NCBI GenBank assembly: GCA_946413985.1 | Contig: CAMKMS010000005.1 | Coordinates: forward strand, 1-54,849 | Source: an uncultured Mycoplasmatota bacterium | Lineage (GTDB): Bacteria; Bacillota_I; Bacilli_A; RF39; UBA660 | Direction: 5' to 3' | DNA: 54,849 nt | Shown here: piece by piece, positions 8,139 through 16,928 of the stretch | How positions within the stretch are numbered: the first letter of the stretch is position 1 | Layout of the letters: each line of letters starts with the position of its first letter | Notes under the pieces: model-generated | Told to the model about the DNA's origin: nothing | Seen by the model: only the letters and a program-made list of their open reading frames with translations | The model's database searches: none | Translations under genes and position numbers: made by a program

Positions 8139-9246
8139 ATAAAACCTTTTTTATTTCATTTGCCATATTTTTTGAATAATTATCTATAGTTAAATCAACA
8201 TATTTACTAATCATATTTCTATTTTTATATTTTGAATAGTCAGGATTATCTAAGAATGATTTTAATTCCTTTTTATTTTTAACAATTGGACCTGGTACTT
8301 CTTTGTTATAATCAATAAAGAAATCCCTACTATCTTTATATTTATCTAAATCAAACGCATAGAATATCAAACTTTTATTCATTATACCTGCTTCATATAT
8401 AATAGAAGAATAATCACTTATAACATAGTCACTTATACTATACATTTCCATTGTAGAAAAATAATTATCCACAATCACTCCATCATAAGATATATTAATT
8501 TTTGAAAGTGGATGTAATTTGATAATAAGATTATATTTTTTATAATCAATACTATTAACTAAGTCATTAATAGCACCTTCCATTTTACTTTCATCTTTCC
8601 TCAATGTTGGAGCATATAAAATATTCTTTTTACCATTATTAAGTAATGGATAATAATCTATTATTTTCTTTTTATTTTCTTTTTGATATTTCTTATCTTT
8701 TAACAAATCTATTCTTGGAAGTGGAACACTTTTAATATACTTTTTATCATAATTAAATACTTTACTAAAAGCATCTATACATTCATTAGAAGAAGTATAT
8801 ATATAGTCATAATTCTTATGCATATTCATAAGTTGAGATTCCTTAATACCTCTTCCTTCACTCTTTCCAAGAATTGAATAACCAGCTTTTTTCATAAGAC
8901 CTAAAGCATGCCATATTTGAATCACTTTAAGTCCTTTTTTATGATGTAAAACACTAATTAATATACAATAAGTATCTAAAATAACAACCTTACTTCTAGA
9001 TATATGATACATTTGCTTTAACATATGAAAAGCATATAAAAACTTATTGTCCATTTTTTTGCACAATACTACTATTTTATAGTCTTTTAATTCATTTTTA
9101 AGTTCTTTTTCAAGTAAAGCAAAATCTACAGTAATATCATTTGATTCTCTACTAATTAATGTTATTTGATTTCTTCTTTTAAATAATTTAAAAAAAAGAT
9201 ATATAACATTTAATAGTCCTTTAATAACTTTTACAGCAAATGTCAT
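8119..9246 (-). CDS. CDP-glycerol:poly(glycerophosphate) glycerophosphotransferase family (TagB/TagF-like)
   Basis: 375 residues matching the Glyphos_transf family. Markers are the Rossmann-like N-half (SRVVILDTYCI-like strand, VIQIWHALGLMKKAGYS), ILYAPTLRKDES, LIIKLHPLS and ISDYSSIIYEAGIMNKS. The conserved WHALG and HP/SDYSS segments form the nucleotide site in TagF-type enzymes. It has a hydrophobic, basic N-terminus compatible with peripheral membrane attachment. Such enzymes add glycerol- or ribitol-phosphate from the CDP-donor to lipid-linked acceptors. A second family member lies at 11130, so primase/polymerase roles may be split. At 375 residues it is the shorter, TagB-like length. Confidence 0.88.
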   Translation of the reverse strand: MTFAVKVIKGLLNVIYLFFKLFKRRNQITLISRESNDITVDFALLEKELKNELKDYKIVVLCKKMDNKFLYAFHMLKQMYHISRSKVVILDTYCILISVLHHKKGLKVIQIWHALGLMKKAGYSILGKSEGRGIKESQLMNMHKNYDYIYTSSNECIDAFSKVFNYDKKYIKSVPLPRIDLLKDKKYQKENKKKIIDYYPLLNNGKKNILYAPTLRKDESKMEGAINDLVNSIDYKKYNLIIKLHPLSKINISYDGVIVDNYFSTMEMYSISDYVISDYSSIIYEAGIMNKSLIFYAFDLDKYKDSRDFFIDYNKEVPGPIVKNKKELKSFLDNPDYSKYKNRNMISKYVDLTIDNYSKNMANEIKKVLYENEKN

Positions 9247-9263
9247 ATTATCTCCTTTTAATA

Positions 9264-10310
9264 TTAGTCGTTAAAATAATCTACAGTATGTTTCATTCCC
9301 TTTTTTAATCTTATTTGAGGTTGCCATCCTAATGACTCTAATTTAGAAGTATCTAATCTAACAATCTTATATCCTAGATAACCTTTTTTTGTATTCTCAT
9401 CATTTTGATTAGCAAATGCAACTTTTAATCCTCTTTCTGGATATAAATCTACTAACATTTGAGCAACATCTCTAATCATATAAGGTTCTGTTTCATTAGC
9501 AAGATTATATGCTCCGTTTCTTTCTCCCCTCATCATTACATGCATAATACCTTCAACTGCATCTGTAACATAACAAAATGCTCTTATAGCAGTTCCATCA
9601 CTATTTAATAATATATCTTTATTATCAACAATAGCTCCAATAAAATCTGCCATAACTCTACCATCATTTCTAATTTCCATTCCAGGTCCATAAGTATGAG
9701 CAATTCTTAAAATATTAAAGTTAACTCCATATTGTTCACTATAACTCTTTAGTAGTGCTTCAGCTAAACGTTTACTTTCTGGATAACAATTTCTTGCATT
9801 CAATGGATCTAAAATACCCATATTATTTTCAGAAATATTTTCTATTCCTTCTACTTGACCATATATTTCTCTAGTTGATGGAAACACTACTTTACTTACA
9901 TTATGATCTTTAGCAAAATCTAAAACATTTATTGTACCAATGGTATTTGCTTTTATAATACCAACTGGATTTTTTCTTATAGCTTCAGCACTACAAGAAC
10001 CAGCAGCATGGAATATAAAATCAACATCCCCTTCATAATTTATTGGATCACATATATCCTGATTTAAATATATTAAGTAATCACTTTCAAAGTCCCTAAA
10101 CGTTTCTTTTGCTTTATTTAGATTTCTAACAAGAGCAATTACTTTAATATTTAGATTATATTTTTCATTTAATGATAGCAAAAACATTGTAAAATTTTTA
10201 GCTATTAATCCTGTTGCTCCTGTTACCATAATTGTTTTATTTTTTATTTCATCTTTATATGGAAATCTTTCACACAAATAGTCCATATCATTTTTAATTA
10301 TCTTGTTCAT
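9264..10310 (-). CDS. NAD-dependent epimerase/dehydratase (extended SDR)
   Basis: 348 residues. The N-terminal dinucleotide motif is VTGATGLIAKN, then DFIFHAAGSCS, and the catalytic Ser-Thr / Tyr-x-x-x-Lys is seen as FPSTREIYG and CYPESKR. It resembles UDP-glucuronate decarboxylase and dTDP-glucose dehydratase relatives within the extended SDRs. It overlaps the cytidylyltransferase by 17 bases, so the two probably act in sequence on one activated sugar or alditol. Two readings are possible: modification of a CDP-activated precursor, or reduction producing the substrate that the cytidylyltransferase activates. The sequence alone does not choose. Confidence 0.82.
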   Translation of the reverse strand: MNKIIKNDMDYLCERFPYKDEIKNKTIMVTGATGLIAKNFTMFLLSLNEKYNLNIKVIALVRNLNKAKETFRDFESDYLIYLNQDICDPINYEGDVDFIFHAAGSCSAEAIRKNPVGIIKANTIGTINVLDFAKDHNVSKVVFPSTREIYGQVEGIENISENNMGILDPLNARNCYPESKRLAEALLKSYSEQYGVNFNILRIAHTYGPGMEIRNDGRVMADFIGAIVDNKDILLNSDGTAIRAFCYVTDAVEGIMHVMMRGERNGAYNLANETEPYMIRDVAQMLVDLYPERGLKVAFANQNDENTKKGYLGYKIVRLDTSKLESLGWQPQIRLKKGMKHTVDYFND

Positions 10311-11103
10311 GTTTTTTTAACCTCAAAGTCATTGGATCACCACTCAATGATTCATAATAATCTTCAAGTGTTGGAATTCCAATTACAGCTTCATTATTCT
10401 TTTTAAATTCTAACCAAGCTTTAAATATATATAAATCGACTGGATTAGTTATTTTGATATTTCCTCTAACTCCTTCAGTCAAATAAGTTTGCTTTCCAAG
10501 TAGTCTATATAATGTACAACTATCAATTACATCTTTATAGTTTGGATTATATGATCTCATCTCTTCATGAGCAGCAATTATTTCACCCAAATGAAATGCT
10601 TGTGGAGCTTGCGCATTAAATGATTCTTTTCTAATTGGTACATCATCAATATTTACTCCATCTTTACTAATAATAAATGTTTCATTACATCCCGTAGATG
10701 TTATTGAATTACCTCTTAATTTAGCATCATTAATATTCCTTGTTATTAAGTCTTCACTAATAAATGGTCTAACACCATCATGAATTAATACTATGTCATC
10801 TTTAACACAATATTTTTCAGCTTCTTTAAGCCCTAAATAAATAGAATCTTGTCCTGTTACACCACCTGGAATAATTGATTTAATTTTTTGGAAATCTGTT
10901 TTAGATAATTTGAATTTCAAATAATCAATCCATGGTTCAATACATACAACATATATTTCATCAATATCTTTATGACGTTCAAAATATTCAATTGTATATA
11001 ATATTACTGGTTTTCCATCAACTTCTAAGAATTGTTTTGGAACATCTTTTACTCCCATTCTATTACCAGTTCCACCAGCAAATATTAATGCAATATTTTT
11101 CAT
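10294..11103 (-). CDS. Cytidylyltransferase of the IspD/TarI family
   Basis: 269 residues. The nucleotide-binding start is FAGGTGNRMG with PKQFLEVDGKPVILYT; later come IPGGVTGQDSIY, VLIHDGVRPF and NAQAPQAFHL. These are shared by IspD (MEP pathway) and TarI (ribitol-5-phosphate cytidylyltransferase). The Gly-Gly-x-Thr-Arg of IspD is GGVTGQ here (Arg replaced), and context favours a wall-polymer role making a CDP-activated alditol or sugar. IspD remains possible because no other isoprenoid gene is visible to test it. It is ~30 residues longer than usual, with a charged C-terminal tail. It overlaps the downstream SDR gene. Confidence 0.8.
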   Translation of the reverse strand: MKNIALIFAGGTGNRMGVKDVPKQFLEVDGKPVILYTIEYFERHKDIDEIYVVCIEPWIDYLKFKLSKTDFQKIKSIIPGGVTGQDSIYLGLKEAEKYCVKDDIVLIHDGVRPFISEDLITRNINDAKLRGNSITSTGCNETFIISKDGVNIDDVPIRKESFNAQAPQAFHLGEIIAAHEEMRSYNPNYKDVIDSCTLYRLLGKQTYLTEGVRGNIKITNPVDLYIFKAWLEFKKNNEAVIGIPTLEDYYESLSGDPMTLRLKKHEQDN

Positions 11104-11129
11104 AAACCCTCCTATAAAAATGATATTTT

Positions 11130-12338
11130 CTATTTAGTTAATTCTTTTATTTTTTCAACTACTTTTTTACTAGCGTCTCCTTTTTCATAACATCCTAGTC
11201 TTTTCAAGAAAGCATTAACATCTTTCTTATATTTCTTCTCATCGAAATTAAGGAGTTTATTATACAACTCATTATTACTTTTTGCAAGTGGAAATGGTGT
11301 TGAAGATAATTGATAATAAAAACCTCTTTCATCATTTGCATATTTATCTATATCACTTGCATATAAAAAACCAGGTTTTTTAGTTAATACAAAGTCACAT
11401 AACCAACTAGAATAATCAGTAATTCCTAAGTCACATACACAAAGTAGTTCTTGCATATCACCATAATTAGTTACATTAATTACATTTTTAAGATATTTTT
11501 TTGGCATTTCAAATTTTCTTAATCTAAAATGAAATCTAACCATTATAATCCATTTTCCACCAAATCTTTTTTCTAAAGCCTCTTTTAATTTATTGTAATC
11601 TAAATCATATGATTCAAATGAATAATCTTCTCTAAATGTTGGAGCATATAGTGCAATTTTTGTATCTTTATCTATTCCATATAATTTTCTTATTTTATCA
11701 TTATATTTTTTAAATTCTCCATGTTTATTAAATAACATATCATTTCTTGTATGACCATATTTTAAAAGTGGAGTATTTGGCCAATAACTGCCTCTGAAAA
11801 CATCTTCTTCAAATGTACTATTAGTTAATACATAATCGGTAACATCTGCAATACTTTGTGCTTTTTTAACCCATTCTTTATCTCTTACTGAATCAGGATC
11901 TAATCTTTTAAATCCTAAAGAACCATGCCATGTTTGTAATACTATTTGGCCTTTTCTTTTCTTTAAATTCATAAATGCAAATCCAGTAGAATTATCTATA
12001 AGTATTTTTGAAGTTGCTACAGCCATATGAAATTTAAAGCTTCCTCTTTTTACAATAATTAATTCTTTAGGATATTGCTCTAAATTTTCAAGATTTTCTT
12101 TTCTAACTGCCCAATATAATTTATAAGGTAGTTTTTCTTTAATAATTTCATCAGCTATTGCTCTTGGATTACAAGTATAACTTCCTTGAAAAGTTAAAAA
12201 TAATATTTGATTATTATTTATTTTTGCAAATCTTTTTATAAAAAATAACAAAAATTTTGCTATACGTGATTTAATTTTATGCCAAACTTTTGTTAAAAGT
12301 GTTCCTTCTTTTATTGCTATTTTAATCTTATCAAACAT
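11130..12338 (-). CDS. CDP-glycerol glycerophosphotransferase family (TagF-like)
   Basis: 402 residues. Family motifs are VLQTWHGSLGFKRLDPD, ALYAPTFREDYS, IMVRFHFRLRKFE and LGITDYSSWLCDF. Compared with the paralogue at 8119, the HP motif is replaced by RFHFR and the Ser-Asp-Tyr-Ser-Ser by TDYSSW, so the two probably differ in donor or acceptor. Two ATGs are possible. The first, at 12347, abuts the AGAGG ribosome site with no spacing, so the second at 12338, nine bases from it, is chosen. It likely elongates or primes the polyol-phosphate chain on the lipid-linked disaccharide. It lies between gpsA and the cytidylyltransferase in one strand-wise cluster. Confidence 0.88.
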   Translation of the reverse strand: MFDKIKIAIKEGTLLTKVWHKIKSRIAKFLLFFIKRFAKINNNQILFLTFQGSYTCNPRAIADEIIKEKLPYKLYWAVRKENLENLEQYPKELIIVKRGSFKFHMAVATSKILIDNSTGFAFMNLKKRKGQIVLQTWHGSLGFKRLDPDSVRDKEWVKKAQSIADVTDYVLTNSTFEEDVFRGSYWPNTPLLKYGHTRNDMLFNKHGEFKKYNDKIRKLYGIDKDTKIALYAPTFREDYSFESYDLDYNKLKEALEKRFGGKWIIMVRFHFRLRKFEMPKKYLKNVINVTNYGDMQELLCVCDLGITDYSSWLCDFVLTKKPGFLYASDIDKYANDERGFYYQLSSTPFPLAKSNNELYNKLLNFDEKKYKKDVNAFLKRLGCYEKGDASKKVVEKIKELTK

Positions 12339-12396
12339 ATTTACCATCCTCTAAATAAAATTTTATCATATTTTTTTATTACTTACAAACCTATTC

Positions 12397-13368
12397 TTAT
12401 TCTTTTTCTATTAAAAATCTAAGCATTTCTTCTTTTTCTTTTGTGCCATTAATTATTTCATATATTAAATCAATAATTGGCATTTTAACTCTTTTTTTTC
12501 TAACTAATTTATGAATAGATTTTAAAGTATACATGCCTTCAACAGTTGTATTTAATAGATATTTATCTATTTCTTGCTTACTAGCACCTTGCCCTATCAA
12601 AAACCCAAAACTAAAGTTTCTAGATTCTTTTGAAGTACAAGTCATAAGTATATCCCCAAACCCAGCAAAGCTAAGTATTGTTTTCTTTTTTCCTCCTAAA
12701 GCTTTTATCAAATTTTTAACATCATTCATACTTTCCGTTAAAAATAAAGCTCTAGTTGAATCACTGATACCCATTCCTTCTAACATACCAGATGCAATAG
12801 CCATTACATTTTTTATACTTCCACAGATTTCTACACCATTAATATCTCTACTTCTTCTAAACTTAGTCGCTTCATTCTCAAAGCATTTTCTAACCACTTT
12901 TTCTACTTTAGAAGAACTAGTTGCTAAAGAAAAACCAACAGGACTTATTTTTATAATATCACTTGCAAAAGTTGGACCTGATATTACACCAAATTTATTT
13001 TTAGAATAATTCTTAAAAACATCACTTAAAAACATACATGTATCTTGTTGGATACCTTTAGTAGCAATTAATACACATGTTTTTTTATCTAAAAAATCAA
13101 CTAATTTTTTAGTTGTTTCCTCAAATGCAAAAGCAGGAACTGCTATTACTATTAAATCTTTATCTAAAATAGAAGCTTCAATATCACTTGTTATTTTTAT
13201 ATTATCTGAAATTTTATAATCAATTAATCTTTTACTTACCCTATTATTTTGTAATTCTATTTCTTCCTCTTTTTTATGTGTCCATAAAGTTACATCAACA
13301 TTATTTCTTTCTAAAATACTAGATAATGCTAGACCATATGCTCCACATCCTAATATTGTTACTTTCAT
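12397..13368 (-). CDS. gpsA: Glycerol-3-phosphate dehydrogenase [NAD(P)+]
   Basis: 323 residues. The N-terminal dinucleotide motif is VTILGCGAYGLAL. Family signatures are SGPTFASDI, CGSIKNVMAIASGMLEG (the catalytic Lys lies in SIKN) and FAGFGDILMTCTS. It reduces dihydroxyacetone phosphate to sn-glycerol-3-phosphate, the precursor of phospholipids and glycerol-type teichoic acids. Its location between tagO and glycerophosphotransferase genes suggests dedicated supply to the wall polymer. A first ATG two codons upstream sits one base from GAGGG; the second ATG, with seven-base spacing, is preferred. Length is normal. Confidence 0.95.
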   Translation of the reverse strand: MKVTILGCGAYGLALSSILERNNVDVTLWTHKKEEEIELQNNRVSKRLIDYKISDNIKITSDIEASILDKDLIVIAVPAFAFEETTKKLVDFLDKKTCVLIATKGIQQDTCMFLSDVFKNYSKNKFGVISGPTFASDIIKISPVGFSLATSSSKVEKVVRKCFENEATKFRRSRDINGVEICGSIKNVMAIASGMLEGMGISDSTRALFLTESMNDVKNLIKALGGKKKTILSFAGFGDILMTCTSKESRNFSFGFLIGQGASKQEIDKYLLNTTVEGMYTLKSIHKLVRKKRVKMPIIDLIYEIINGTKEKEEMLRFLIEKE

Positions 13369-13436
13369 AAGCATACCCTCATAAAAATTGTATAATAAAA
13401 ACCATATAATTGCAAACTTTATATGGTTTTTTATAA

Positions 13437-14489
13437 TTATTTCTTTTTTCTTTCAAATATTACATTAGTTTTTAAAACTAAGAATAAAACAATTATTATT
13501 AAAATGACATAACATATTGAAACAATTTCTTTATATCCTAGAATATAAAATATAGTAGTTATTGAAAACATTATATTGATTGCATATATAACTAGTAGAG
13601 ATGTCCTCTTACTTAATATTTTTAAGAATTGATGATGAATATGTTCTTTATCTGCATGATCTATTGCTTCACCTTTAATTTTACGTCTTATTATTGCAAA
13701 TAAAGTATCCATAATAGGTATTGCAAGTAATAACATTGGTATTATTAATGAAGTTAGTGTTGTAGTTTTAAAACCTATTAAGAATATTACAGACATCATT
13801 AATCCTAAAAAAGTACTTCCAGCATCGCCTTGATATATCTTTGCTGGAGGAAAATTATGAACTAAATATCCAAGAGTACTTCCAAGCATAATTAAACTTA
13901 AAATAATATCAAGACCGCCAAATTTATTTAATACAAAACCTATTATTGCAATTGTTAAAAAATAAATTGAAGATATACCGGCACATAATCCATCAAGACC
14001 ATCAATTAAATTAACTGCATTTATTATAGCAACAATTATTATAATAGTGATAACTGGTGATAAAAATCCAAAGTCAACTGAAAGTCCAAACAAACTAGCA
14101 TGATTTAACTCAAGACCGCCATAAAAAACCACTATACAAGCTACTACCACTTGAACAACTACCTTATATTTATTAGGCATTGGTGTTTTACTTTTAGTCA
14201 TATCATCAAATAAACCTAAAAGCATTATCAAAAACGAAGATATTAATATCGATAACATCAAATTATTCTTAGGAGCAAATAACATATATCCAAGTAAAAA
14301 AGCTAAGAATATACCTATTCCTCCAAGTAATGGCATTGGTTTAGTATGTATTTTTCTCTTTTCATTTGGATAATCTAATACTTTCAAAAATATGGCAACT
14401 CTTTTCATCAACTCAACAAATACTAAGGACGCCAAAAAAGAAACACCTGTTATTAAAAATATATTATATCCATTTACGGTAAAATCCAT
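13437..14489 (-). CDS. tagO: Undecaprenyl-phosphate GlcNAc-1-phosphate transferase (TagO/WecA family)
   Basis: 350 residues with about eleven membrane helices. The family's Asp-rich active site elements are visible: LIMLLGLFDDMTKS, NAVNLIDGLDGLCAG, YQGDAGSTFLG and the basic/histidine loop DHADKEHIHHQFL. This pattern (HIHH loop) is TagO/WecA rather than MraY. It starts wall polymer synthesis by moving GlcNAc-1-phosphate onto undecaprenyl phosphate on the inner membrane face. It is the first gene of the minus-strand cluster, with a good promoter at 14510-14539, and the most direct support for a teichoic-acid-type pathway. Confidence 0.93.
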   Translation of the reverse strand: MDFTVNGYNIFLITGVSFLASLVFVELMKRVAIFLKVLDYPNEKRKIHTKPMPLLGGIGIFLAFLLGYMLFAPKNNLMLSILISSFLIMLLGLFDDMTKSKTPMPNKYKVVVQVVVACIVVFYGGLELNHASLFGLSVDFGFLSPVITIIIIVAIINAVNLIDGLDGLCAGISSIYFLTIAIIGFVLNKFGGLDIILSLIMLGSTLGYLVHNFPPAKIYQGDAGSTFLGLMMSVIFLIGFKTTTLTSLIIPMLLLAIPIMDTLFAIIRRKIKGEAIDHADKEHIHHQFLKILSKRTSLLVIYAINIMFSITTIFYILGYKEIVSICYVILIIIVLFLVLKTNVIFERKKK

Positions 14490-14509
14490 ATAATCACGTC
14501 CTATAGATA

Positions 14510-14539
14510 ATTATAAAACACTTCTTTACTATTTTTCAA
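14510..14539 (-). promoter_or_regulatory. Promoter of the wall-polymer cluster
   Basis: On the minus strand TTGAAA (14534-14539), an 18-base spacer and a perfect TATAAT (14510-14515) lie just upstream of tagO. The divergent surface operon begins at 14636 with TATAAT-like boxes near 14594-14604 but no clear -35. Confidence 0.75.
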
Positions 14540-14635
14540 CTGTAAACTATGTAAAGTCCAGTTCATTCTAATGAAATCGAAATTCATTTCTGTTATAATT
14601 ATAATAAATAAAAATTAAAGATGGAGGTGTGATTT

Positions 14636-16918
14636 ATGAAGAAAAAATTAATATTTTGTATATTAATAACTTTATTGTGCTTCCTACCTCTATCAGTTAA
14701 AGCTGACTTTGATGCTTATATTAATGATAATTATGTAAATATTAGAAAAAAACCAACTACAGATTCTACTTCACTATTTAAAGTTAACAAAGGAACAGAA
14801 ATAAAAGTAGTTAGTAAAAAACTATATTCTGGAAAAGGATGTTCAAATAAATGGTATAAAATAAAATATAATGATAAAACTTGCTACGTTTGCTCAACAT
14901 ATGTGAGTTTTAAAAGTTCAGCATTTAGTGGAATTAATGTTGTTGATTGGACAGCAAGAGTTGATTCTAATAATACTACTGTTAGAAAAAGTGCAACTAC
15001 TAATTCTGATGCTATTTCAACACTAACTCTTGGAGCAAATGTTGAAATTATTTCAACTGTTACTGCAAAAAATTCTGGATGTTCTACAGATACATGGTAT
15101 AAGATAAAATATTACATTAACAAAACAGGTTATATTTGCTCAAAATATGTTACAAAAAAAGAAAGTATAACTGCAACTGATGAAGAATATGCTCAAGTAT
15201 TAAAAGAAGAAGGATTTCCTGATAGTTATATTCCATATTTAACATACTTGCATAAAAAATATCCAAACTGGTCATTTAAAGCTAAAAATACAAATACTAA
15301 CTTTGCTGATGCTGTTGATGCAGAAGAAGGTTTAAATTATATGCAAACTACAAATAATAATTATAGAACTTCTACTGTACCAGCTGAAGGATCATCTTGG
15401 TATAGGATTAATGCAGGTGTAATTGCATTCTATATGGATCCAAGAAATTGGCTTTCAAGAGAAAGAATATTTATGTTTGAAAAACTAGATTATGCAAATA
15501 ACTACGAAGAAATATATTTAGACTTAGTTAAATCCCTATTTGGAGATGGAGCACTTGGTGATGAAAAATATACTGTACCTATGTGTACATATGGTAAACA
15601 ATATAAGGTAAGTCCTCTTCATATAGGAAGTAGAATAAGACTAGAAGTTGGTAAAAACGGAAGTCATTCAACTGATGGAAAAGAATTTACTTATAAAGGA
15701 AAAACATATAGCGGATATTATAATTTCTTTAATATAGGTGCCTATCCTCAAACTATTGATGGTGTTGAATATTCAGCTATCACAATGGGTCTTGTAAAAG
15801 CTAGAAGAAATGGATGGAATACAATAGAAAAATCAATTGAAGGTGGTGTTCAATTCCTAGCTAATGGTTATATTACTAAAGGTCAAGGAACACTATACTA
15901 TCAAAAATTTAATGTTTCACCTGATTCAGAAGAGTTTTCAACTAAGTACTTACATCAATATATGACAAATATTCAAGCTCCAGCTACAGAAGGAAATCAA
16001 AATTATAATTCATATAAAGAAGCAGAAATATTAAGTAATCCATTTATATTTGAAATACCAGTTTATAATAATATGCCGGATTATACTTCCCTACCTGCTT
16101 CAGGAGATGCAGATAATTCACTTAAATCATTAACTGTTGAAGGCTATTCAATTGAACCAACATTTGATCCAGACGTATTAAATTATGAAGTAAATATTCC
16201 AAGTAATATTGAAAAAGTAAAAGTAAGTGCAGCATCTACATCTAAAAAAGCAAAAGTTGTAGGAACTGGAGAAATCGAAATAAGTGAACAAAATACTATT
16301 GTTACAATCATTGTTACTTCAGAAGTTGGAGAAGAAAATAAATATGTATTAACAATTATAAGAAATGAAAGTGAAAACAATAACAATGATGATAATAATG
16401 GCAATAATAACAATAATGATGATAATAATGGCAATAATAGCAATAATGATAATAATAATCCAGCAGAAGAAATTCCAACTATTACTTATAAATCAATTAA
16501 AGATATATTAAAAGATTCTTCCATTGAAGTATCAAGTACAAATATTACAAATATAAAATATAATGTTAAAGCATCAACCTTATTAAATAAACTTACAAAA
16601 AATGGAGCAAATACAGTTGTAATTAAAGATAAAAATAATAAAAAATTAACTGATAGTGCTTTAGTTGGAACAGGATCAACTATTACAATAACTAGTGGAG
16701 ATGCAACTGAAACATATACATTAATAGTTATTGGGGATACTTCAGGTGATGGAAAAATCACTATGCTTGATTTATTACAAGTATTAAAGCACATAAAAGG
16801 TGATAAAAAATTAAAAGGTGTATATTTTAAATCAGCTGATACATCATTAGATAGTAAAATTACTATGCTTGATTTATTAAAAATACTAAAGCATATAAAA
16901 GGTGATAAAAAACTATAG
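14636..16918 (+). CDS. Secreted SH3/glucosaminidase autolysin with C-terminal dockerin
   Basis: 760 residues. Order: signal peptide (1-23), two bacterial SH3 domains (~24-90 and ~100-175), an endo-beta-N-acetylglucosaminidase domain (LytD/GH73-related, ~185-465) with INAGVIAFYMDPRNWLS and YYNFFNIGAYP, a cadherin-like beta-sandwich domain (~498-575), an Asn/Asp linker (~581-608), an unassigned beta domain, and a dockerin type I module (~700-760). The dockerin has two calcium loops, DTSGDGKIT and DTSLDSKIT, each followed by MLDLL-x-(I/V)LKHIKGDKKL. It should cut peptidoglycan glycan strands and be held at the surface through SH3 and dockerin contacts. The next gene, ten bases on, carries a cohesin-like domain. 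The start has a GGAGGTGTG ribosome site. Confidence 0.85.
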   Translation: MKKKLIFCILITLLCFLPLSVKADFDAYINDNYVNIRKKPTTDSTSLFKVNKGTEIKVVSKKLYSGKGCSNKWYKIKYNDKTCYVCSTYVSFKSSAFSGINVVDWTARVDSNNTTVRKSATTNSDAISTLTLGANVEIISTVTAKNSGCSTDTWYKIKYYINKTGYICSKYVTKKESITATDEEYAQVLKEEGFPDSYIPYLTYLHKKYPNWSFKAKNTNTNFADAVDAEEGLNYMQTTNNNYRTSTVPAEGSSWYRINAGVIAFYMDPRNWLSRERIFMFEKLDYANNYEEIYLDLVKSLFGDGALGDEKYTVPMCTYGKQYKVSPLHIGSRIRLEVGKNGSHSTDGKEFTYKGKTYSGYYNFFNIGAYPQTIDGVEYSAITMGLVKARRNGWNTIEKSIEGGVQFLANGYITKGQGTLYYQKFNVSPDSEEFSTKYLHQYMTNIQAPATEGNQNYNSYKEAEILSNPFIFEIPVYNNMPDYTSLPASGDADNSLKSLTVEGYSIEPTFDPDVLNYEVNIPSNIEKVKVSAASTSKKAKVVGTGEIEISEQNTIVTIIVTSEVGEENKYVLTIIRNESENNNNDDNNGNNNNNDDNNGNNSNNDNNNPAEEIPTITYKSIKDILKDSSIEVSSTNITNIKYNVKASTLLNKLTKNGANTVVIKDKNNKKLTDSALVGTGSTITITSGDATETYTLIVIGDTSGDGKITMLDLLQVLKHIKGDKKLKGVYFKSADTSLDSKITMLDLLKILKHIKGDKKL
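16376..16459 (+). repeat. Asn/Asp/Gly-coding tandem repeat
   Basis: A 30-bp unit encoding NNNNDDNNGN occurs twice and then partly a third time, forming the disordered linker before the C-terminal domains of the autolysin. AAT/GAT-type repeats of this kind can expand or contract in frame. Confidence 0.8.
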
Positions 16919-16928
16919 GAGGACATAA

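Noticed and set aside
12533-13009. 158-codon open frame on the plus strand inside gpsA
   Set aside because: It is fully antisense to a gene with clear enzyme motifs, has no ribosome site and reads as a mirror of gpsA codons.
16183-16926. Two long open frames on the minus strand opposite the autolysin 3' end
   Set aside because: They arise from A/T-rich repeat and dockerin codons read backwards; compositions are low-complexity and hydrophobic without signals.
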